This document shows positions 1 to 10,100 of a DNA stretch of 64,000 nucleotides, one piece after another. This stretch comes from Owenia fusiformis. Taxonomy: Eukaryota > Annelida > Polychaeta > Sabellida > Oweniidae. Position 1 is the stretch's first letter; the number at the start of each line of letters is the position of its first letter. Under the pieces are notes generated by a model. That model had not been told where the DNA came from. It searched no databases and worked only from the letters and a program-made list of their open reading frames with translations. The stretch is from positions 26,585,564 through 26,649,563 of the forward strand of contig CAIIXF020000007.1 of assembly GCA_903813345.2 (NCBI GenBank). Reading direction: 5' to 3'. A program made the position numbers and the translations under genes.

Positions 1-1016
1 GTCCCCATATAAAGTTTAAACCACTTTGGCTTGTATTGTAGTCTTATCCAATGTTATCAAAGTGTGAAACTTTTTTTTTTAATTTCAAAAAGTGGTTTTT
101 GATTGACTTTTTGTTCCAAAATTTGTGAATTGATTTAAAACTAACTTTTAGAGGTGACACATATCTTTTAATTCGCCACAATTCATACCAACGCATAGCA
201 TTCATCCTGGCATGTTTTTTGCTAAAAAAAATTAAGAAAATCGGTTCATAAATAAGCGAGATATGAACTCATCAATGCATGAAAATGGTTCCGAAAAAAA
301 TGCATTTCAAAATTTTAGTTCTCATAGAAACCAATGGTACAATGATATCTAAAACATAATATATTCTTCTTTTTAACCTGGTTAGACAATCAACATTGGT
401 TTATTATTGAAGTCTAGCATATTTAGAAAAGATTGACATCGAAAAAAAAAATCAATTTTTAAAAAAAAGTTTTTGCTACCTTAGTGACATCACTAATGTT
501 GCAAAATATTTTTGATATGCTAAAACATTGAAGTGGCCCATTAAATATGGCATTATATGAAATAGTGTGTCCTTTGTTCAATCTTTAAAAATTTCAACTT
601 TTTTGAAAAATGGTGGGAAATTTGAATATTTGAGAAATGAAATGCTCATAACTTTTTTTTCCAAAAAATTTTATTTTCAAAAATCTTTAAAATAACTTTT
701 TAATCATGACAAATAGTAAATGAATGATAAAAAAATATTTTCAAACTTTAGACAGGGACTTTAAATCACCAGTGCTAACTATTTTAGATTATACATCTTA
801 TCATTTAAAGGAATACAAACTCCCTGATATTTTTAAATGAGTACTCCAACCCAAATTCCAACAAGTTTTGTCTTGAAATATGTTAGGATGGATGAAATCT
901 TGACCAGACTAAATCTATAGATAGTAAAATATATGACCCTTATTGAGATGTACTATGCGATCTCGTAGTTAAGTATAATGCCTCAATTTAACTTCATGTA
1001 TATAATCTACATTTAG
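1..1016. other. ATG9 intron (partial)
   Basis: AT-rich DNA with many A and T homopolymers. I see no exon and no recognised repeat, and read it as the intron before the first visible ATG9 exon. Confidence 0.6.
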
Positions 1017-1151
1017 AATATGGTGTGGTGTCCAGAGACATTGATGACCAATGTGCTAGCCCAGGTGCACTATATCCCAGACTCTTGGAAAGGCAATGCA
1101 CACACCTTCAAAGTCAGAGATGAGTTTGCACAGGTGTTCCAGTATAAAGCA
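1017..1151 (+). CDS. ATG9A: ATG9 exon (core, FQYKA region)
   Basis: This exon has 45 codons and is phase 0 on both sides. The acceptor is a TTTAG at 1012-1016 and the donor is GTGAGT at 1152. It reads NMVWCPETLMTNVLAQVHYI and then PDSWKGNAH...RDEFAQVFQYKA, which is the cytosolic core segment of ATG9 just before the last hydrophobic stretch. Confidence 0.93.
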
Positions 1152-4100
1152 GTGAGTAATCATTTTTATTTTTTATACTGAGAATTTGTCACGGGGGGTG
1201 GTGGTTGAAAATGTTACAAGCAATATTTACTTTTCATTTACTTTTTATTTAGAACTGCAACCAATGTGTTCTCAAATGTAATCAGTGATCTATATTACAA
1301 AGCCAAAAAGATTCTGAAATTGAAAAAATAACAATTGATACATGGTGAAATCTAGTGTGTAAAGGGTCAAAAGTTAAATGATGAGGTTTTATACCAGTTA
1401 CTAAATTGTTGAATTTTAATATAAAGGCTTGCTGTTATTTAAGAATTATAATGTTTTCTCGCCATAAAACAATCACATCATTTCACTCTTTATCATGAAA
1501 TCCAGTATGCTGAGAGTGTAAAAAGGTCAACATAAATCAATGATATTACTCAATCGTTTTGGCCATTAATAATGATACATTTGTATCAGTTAAGTTTCTT
1601 AATTTAAAAATGCTAATGTGAAGGATTTCTTTTATCTTAGTATAATACTGCTTCTTTGTTCTGAAACTAACACATCATTTCACTCTTCTTCTCTAGGTGT
1701 ATTTATTAGAAGAGCTCCTGAGTCCCCTTATAACTCCACTGGTGCTTCTCTGTGATATCAGACACAAGGCCCAAGATATAGTGGACTTTTATCGCAACTT
1801 TACAGTAGAGGTTACTGGGGTCGGGGATGTCTGTTCATTTGCGCAGATGGATGTCCGTAAACATGGAAATCCTCAGGTTAGTGAGCAGTTAATTCATTTA
1901 CAGTGAGCTCGACTGTATTAATAGGATGGTGGGTCCTGTTAGAATTCTGAAATTACAAATTATCCTGTTTGAAATATATTTGTACCTTGGGAAAATGAAG
2001 AAAGATTAAGATATGTCCATATGGGTAAAATAATTAGTATGTAGCACCAGTTGCTCCATATTGGGAAATCATCTTTCAAAATTTAAACAAATGGTTACAC
2101 TTTTCTAGCTGCATTCAGATGGTGACATTTTGACAAGCACAGTTAATATCTACCTTTACTTTTTAAATTGTACATGTAAAACCAGATGTTTGTATTGCAT
2201 TGAAATAAATTGAAACAATTGTTACAGTGGGTAGAGGAGGGTGAGACCCAAGCTAATCAAAAGCAACAAGGGGAAGATGGGAAGACAGAGCTGTCCTTAA
2301 TGCACTTCCATCTAACCAATCCAGAATGGAAACCCCCAGCAGACTGCAGCCTCTTTCTCAATAATATTAAGACAAATGGTGAGTGATCTTTATTCTAATC
2401 TAGGAGTACATATTCTGAAACATTGGTGAATTGTGGGATTTCCATTGTTCACTTATCATGGTATCACATTTTCCTTTTTATAGATTAATTTTCCCAATTT
2501 GTCACAAATATACAAAGACATAATAATAAGTTATATTTCCTTTAAGAGAAAAATATTTATTTATTAATTCACTACATACAGGTTTTACTGTAAATTGTTA
2601 ATGAGATATGAGTAACTTGAAATTAGATCAAAATGCACCTTACTTTGTATTATTTACCTGCTACAACATTTATATGATGTTTATACAGAATTTTAATCAA
2701 ATACCAAATAAAAGTCCCAACTCCAATTGGAGTATAAATCATGAAAAGATTGAAATAAAAAAAATCACTTTTTTAAATTTAAGTTAATTTGTTTTGTCCA
2801 TGTTCACATATAAAATATTCACTATGCCGTGTGTTTCAGAGAAATGCATCTGCAGTTCAGTCATTGTCATTACATTGTTTACAAAGGTTTCCTGCATTTT
2901 ATTACACAGGGTATATGTTATCTGTGACTCATCATCGAAAAAATATTGGTTAGTCTCTCTGGCTATAAGTCAAAATATATCATTACTTCCTCCTTTTGAT
3001 AAGATCATGTGACAGGGTGACATGTATTTTCAAATTTTCAAGAGGGTTCAGCACCTGGTTGATCTAGTCCTTGGGAGATTGCTGTCATATGATGATTTTG
3101 AGTAATATCATTCCTATCAGTGAATTAACCAGTAGTCTTGTTAGTCTCTTTCATCATATTTTGACAAAGTAAGTGTATATGATAATCAGAAAGAAGTTTT
3201 GTGAGTTTAACCATGATACTTGGCAAATCAATGTAACTTTGGATATGCTTTAAAATGATATATGACACATACTATGGAGACATTGGTATATGTCTGCCCA
3301 TGGGGAGGGGGCATACTATACTTTCGAGACACCCTGTACATGTACTGGAATTTTCGAATATTTGTTTAATGAGATAAACAACAACTGTAAAACATTGAAA
3401 TTGACACATGTGGCAATGTGCTTTCTATTTCAAGAAGGTTTATATCATAGAGACATTTAGAAGTGCAATCATACTCATAACATTAATTCTATCTTTGTTT
3501 TAGTTCTCAAAAGATATCCTTGTATCATATATAACATTTCTTGCATGATTATGTGGTATTAAAACTGGTTTTTGATCATTTTCTAAATGAATCACGTACA
3601 TATTTTATTACAACACAGTTTTGGATAAAATATGTATGCATTGTGAATCAGCACTTTATTTTTAGCTAGAATATCAGTCATTGTTTATCACTGTCATTGT
3701 TTTATCTCTTATCATTGTTTCTCACCAATCATTGTTTTTCACTGATTATTGCTTTATATACAATCATTGTATTGTCATTGATCAGTGTTTCATCACCATT
3801 CATTGCTCATCATGATCATTGTTTTATTTCGAATCATTGTTTTAATTGTTTTTTTTCCAATTGTTGGTTTACCACCGAGCATCATCGTGTTATTATGATT
3901 ATTGTTGGTTTACCACCGAGCATCATCGTGTTATTATGATTATTGTTGGTTTACCACCGAGCATCATCGTGTTATTATGATTATTGTTGGTTTACCACCG
4001 AGCATCATCGTGTTATTATGATTATTGTTGGTTTACCACCGAGCATCATCGTGTTATTATGATTATTGTTGGTTTACCACCGAGCATCATTGTGTTAATA

Positions 4101-7100
4101 TGATTATTGTTTTATCACCAATTCTTTGCTCTTGAGGTTTTTTATCTCCAATTAATATTTTATCCTGGATCATTATCCCATTGAACGAAGTTCGGTATTT
4201 TTTACATATTTGCCTTATGGTGGTAGAAGTTCTGCCCAAAAGCCGATTTTCAAAATGACCACTCCTTTTAAAATGATTTTACAGTAATTGAGGTACGATA
4301 TGTAAAACTGTAATAACAATATGTTTTAAATGTAAAAAAGCATAGTAAAGGTAGAAATGGAGATATTTAAGAAATGCATGGCAGCCATTACGATTTTGCT
4401 ATAACTTGAAAAGTAGTGGAGCGATTTTCATTTTCATTTCCATTTTCAAAATGGCTGTCATTTTTATGTTTGTTGTTTTACATGTTTTACTATAACTCAA
4501 AGAGTGTTTTATTTTGTTCATATTTGATATATGAATACTCATAAGCATGGCAAACTCTATTATGACACTTTGGCTAGCATGCTGCCATTTAGAAAAATGG
4601 CCACCATTTACATGTACATTTGCAGGCCCGTAGCCAGGATTTGCCAAGGGGGGGTTCATTTTTCAAAAATTTCCAGGGGGGGTTCACATTTGACAAATTT
4701 GGCTCAAATATGGCTAAAATCACTTGAGAAGTGCTCAAAATGGTGAAAAACTGCATGATTTTGAAAGAATTTTTGGCCAGGGGGGTTCGCCCGAACCCTG
4801 CGAACCCCCCCTGGCTACGGGCCTGCATTTGTACTATTTTGTTGAAAGTTTATATGTGCTATTAACAATTCTCATAACAATTCTCATGACAATTTGGCTA
4901 GTGAGTGACCATTTTCATGTATGTTATTATTTTACAATTTTTACTATAACTGAAAAATTAGTACATGTAGAAGGATTTTGTCCTATGGGATTTGCTACCC
5001 TTTGGCGTAACTGTTATCTAGTTGTTTTATCTCATGTCATTGTTTTATCACGGATCATTGTTTTACAACCAATCTCTATTTTTTATCTCTTATTATTGTT
5101 TTGTCACCAATCCTGTCTTATTGCCAATAATTGTTTTATCATCAATCAAAGTCATAAAATCCTATAAGAAAGTATTGTTTTGGTTTCCTTTTTTTATCTC
5201 ATCATTATTCTCGCCAAAGGTGAAATAATGTTCATCACAATTGAACAGGCAGTTTTTATGGTAAATCCATTTCCGTTAAGTGCTAGAATGGTTTGCACAA
5301 TTTCCTGTGGAATCACTATTAGTTCTATTCCGTCAAGTATTGGATTTGACCAGCTTGTGAATATAAAATAAATCTGGACAAATGCAACTACGATACCAAA
5401 GACCGTACATACAAGATGCACTATATCCAACCATCCAAAGTTTGTATTTTGCCATGCAATGTACTCTTCATCTACTCGTAAATGGCAATGGATGTCACAA
5501 ACAATTTCAATTAATATCACGATAATTAAAAATGCTTGCTTGGACATTTTTCAAATTATGATGTAACTTTTTAGATGTTGTCCTTTAGTCTAAGTTCTCA
5601 AACAACAATGGTTGTAATTAACCAGTCATTTCGTAGTAAAGGCTATCATATCAAATGTTTGCTTCCTCATATGGTGTTTCAATCTGACTATATTTGGTTG
5701 CATCCAATAAATTTCAAATCGTAAATACTGTATCGAGTATACATACATAGGCACATGACATGAAGAGTAGGTGATAAAACGTGTCATTTACTATTTTACA
5801 AAGTCGTTAAAGTGGTCCTTGTTTTATTGGATCATATTATTTTCATTTCTTTGAAGATTTGCTTGGAACTGTTCATTGAATTATTGTCTTATCTTGATTT
5901 TTTCAATGAAAAATGATGATTGGCAGTACCGTCCAAGCTCATCTACAAATTGTATTCTCATTGGTTAATCCTGTTTCAAACATTTAACAAACTGCATTAT
6001 TTTCTGGCACATACTATTATATTCATTTATATTTGACTCGTTTATATATTACTTCCTTGACGATTTGACATACGTTTATGGCACTTATTGTTGTTGGGAG
6101 TTGCTACTCTGTACAGTAGCTGTTATACTTCATCAGCCTTGCAATTCCTAAATGTTCTTAGTAATGTTCTGTAAATCACGAAATATTTTATTCCTTTATT
6201 TATATTCTTTTTTATTGTAATTTCAGTTCCTGGATATTGTTACGTGTCATTCTCTAACTGGTGTTCGTAATCATTGATCATCAATATGCAGTTCTGCATT
6301 GTTAAGTAGTACGTAATTGCGTCATTGATTTTTATAACAGTTTCAGTTCTGGGAAGATTTGCTTCAACTGTGACTGTTTAACATCACTTACATGGCATTA
6401 TCAATATTGACTTTTCTTTGTTATTTTGTATATACTTTTCAAGGAAGGAATGCATAGTTATGCCTATCTAACCATACTTGTACTATTTGCCTTGAACAAT
6501 GGACTTTGTGTAATGTTTCACATCCAAGCATCAAGTTGAAAAATATTCTCTTGATGATATAAAAGGTGAATGCTACCATTTACCTGCATTACATATTGGC
6601 CCAATTGACTATGACATGCAAGAAGTTTTTAGTGTTTTATAAGTTTGGACCATACTCAAGTGCAAAATTATGAAATATTTCTCATTCTTTCTATCATGAT
6701 GAAAGTGAATCAGTGGAAATTTTTGGATCCCATAATTTTTACTGTATGTTAAAAAGGGACAATATTGTTGCCAACTTCTGACAACAGGTTGGCATTCGAG
6801 TGGTGGTGTTTCACTTTTTATCTGCACATTTCCAGACAAACCACTTGACTGATTGATTTGGAAATTTTAAAGGGTGTTTCCTGGCCTGAAAATTTGGAAC
6901 TAATTAACTGAACTAATGCACTTGTTTTTGATCCTTTTCTGAATGATTCACATATTTTATATCACAACAAACATAGTTTCAGAGAAAATATCTATGTATT
7001 GTGGGCAACTTAAAACTTACAAGCCTACTACTACATATTGTGCAACATCACAGTGCATTTAGCAAAATTCTGCAAAATTGGGATATTGTTATTGATGTCT

Positions 7101-10100
7101 CCATATTGAACAAATATTTCACTCTATTGAGGTGAATACCTGTACATCTTTCACAAGTGATATTCCACGAAGCCCGAAGGGCAAGTGGAATATCACCTTG
7201 TGAAAGTGCTACAGGTATTCACCGAAAATAGAGTGAAATATTGACCAATCATACTGTCGCTAGCTAGATAGTGATATAATAAGAAAAATTATTTATTAAA
7301 AGTAATTTCGACATTGCAAGATATATTTCTATAGTTTCTAAACAATCTTGATCCTACTAGTATTTGTGCATTATTTACAAAGCTGGAGCATTCATTGCTT
7401 ATTTGTCATTTATCACATTGTCTTGGAATAAAATCAATATTCATTGCCTCATGGTAAATAACCACATTATGGATGTCCAATCATTTTTTGTCACATACAG
7501 TTATTGCCAATCAGTGCCATGAAGTTCTGGTAGCAGTCAAATGTATTTCCTTTGCACATGCATATTGTTATTTCTTTGTGTTTCCCACAAGTTGCTCAAA
7601 GTGCATAGTACAGGCCTCTTATGAACAAACCGATTAAGATTATTAAGCATACTATAATCATGAATCTCAGGCGATCTTCATGCTCATTTCTCATTACTTT
7701 GTATTTCATACACGAACATGTGCATGCCATCAATATACGTATGATAGGCGAGAAGACATTGAAGAAAAGTTCCGCTTCAGTTGTAACATAAGATGGACCA
7801 TCATACATGTAGAATTGTGTTGAAATTGATTGTACTAATTCAATGGCAACTACTATAGATAATTCTGTTTCTAAATGTACTCCTTCACTCCCGTCGCAGA
7901 TGTTGATAATCTGGAAAACTGCAAATATCCCGCCAATGACTGTAGTGAAAATAAGCAAGTTTTTATGCCAACCAGTGCTTGACACACAATAGTCAAAATA
8001 GCAGTCAAATGCAAAGTCCACAATTATTACAAGAATCATTATTAATGATGCAATTCCTTGACAACAGTCAGGTGATTCCTCTTGTTTCCTCATTTTTCAA
8101 ATTGTGATGTATTTTCTAACAATAAACTTAATGATTATAATTATAAATACAATAATTTCCAATTATAATCTAACAATAACGTTATATTCTTTATTATGTT
8201 TTTATCATCTTCTATTATTTAGTGTTCACTATTTATTCACAATCTTTTGCAGAATTTTGCAGAATTGTTCCTGTATTTCACTGATGAAGTGTTTTCCTAT
8301 GTTTGTCACAGTTCCTCACTCAAATTTACAATAATTTAGGAAACGTAATTCCAGACTCACATATGTTTTTTTGTTATACGTGTCTCCCTCTTATTGGGTA
8401 TCTAAAAATGTCGATATCTGTTACGCATGTACAATGAGGCTAGCAAATGTATTGGTTATATCTAGCTGAATGGTGGTTAAGTACCTTTGATTTTATAAGT
8501 TTCAGTTCTAAGAAGGTGTACTTGTATCTGGGATAGTTTTTACGTTATACTTATTATGTTTTTCTAAAAATTTTTAGAAGTAGGTCTGTTATAAATACAG
8601 AGTCAAAGGTGGATAGGAAGGGTATGGTTATCTCCCTTAGCTTATTTTTAACTCAAAATTAAGCGAATTGACTAACAATTCTTCATGTTTGATATAATAG
8701 GTATTTTGTGGCATGTCACAATGGATCTTGTTATTTCATGTTGGTCCTTTTGATATGTCAGTTATATTTCATTTTATTATCCCACCGAACGAAGTTCGAG
8801 AGGGATATAGGAAAGCTGTCCGTCCGTCCGTCCATTCGTCGGTCCATCCGTCTGTTTGTCCGGGCGATAACTCAAATACCGTTTCACGGATTTGATTCAA
8901 ATTTTATAGGCTTATGCCTTATGGGTGTAGGACCTCTGCTCGAGAAGGAATTTTGGCCACTGAATTCAAAATGGCCGCCATTTTTCGTAAAAAATGTAAT
9001 CTTTAATAACTCAAATACTAGTTTGCGGATTTGGTTCAAATTTTATATGCTAGGGACAAAGGAGTTTCGCACAAAAAAGCGATTTTCAAGATGGCCGCTT
9101 AATTTCAAAATGGCGGCCATTTTTTTGTAAAAATATGTTATCTTTTATAACTCAAATACCAGTGAACGGATTTGGTTCAAATTTTATATGATGATGCTTA
9201 GGGACACAGTAGCTATGTTCGACAAAACATTTTCAAGATGGCCACTTAATTTCAAAATGGCGGCAATTTTTCGTAAAAAACGTAATCTTTGATAACTCAA
9301 ATACCAGTGAACAAATTTGGTTGAAATTTTATATGGTTATGCCTAGGGACACAGTAGCTCTGTTCAAGAAATAATTTTCAAGATGGCGGCTGAATTTCAA
9401 GATGGCGGCCCAAATTCCTTAAAAAACGTAATCTTTGATAACTCATATACCAGTGAACGGATTTGGTTCAAATTTTATATGCTGATGCCTAGGGACAAAG
9501 GAGTTTCGCACAAAAAGAGATTTTCAAGATGTCCGCTTAATTTCAAAGTGGCGGCCATTTTTCGTAAAAATATGTAATCTTTGATAACTCAAATACCAGT
9601 GAACGGATTTGGTTCAAATTTTATATTATGATTATTAGGGACACAATAGCTATGTTCGACAAAACATTTTGAAGATGGCCGCTTAATTTCAAAATGGCGG
9701 CAATTTTTCGTAAAAAACGTAATCTTTGATAACTCAAATACCAGTGAACAGATTTGACTGAAATTTTATATGATTATGCCGACACAGTAGCTCTGTTCAA
9801 GAAATAATTTTCAAGATGGCGGCTGAATTTCAAGATGGCGGCCCAAATTCCTTAAAAAACGTAATCTTTGATAACTCATATTCCAGTGAACAGATTTGGT
9901 TCAAATTTTATATGATGATGCCTAGTTCACAATGGTATAAACTAACTTTGTGCCAAATTTCATGCTTCTATCTCAAAGTGCACAAACATTTCAACATTTA
10001 CACTAGCTATAATAAGCATAATATATGTTTTGTTCGGTGGGATTTGCTACTCCGTGGAGTTGCTGTTTTTCTAGTTGAAATATAAATTATATATGTCACC

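Noticed and set aside
9383-10085. Two open frames starting MAAEFQDGGPNSL
   Set aside because: They are copies of the same 433-bp higher-order unit of a mobile element and not a gene family.
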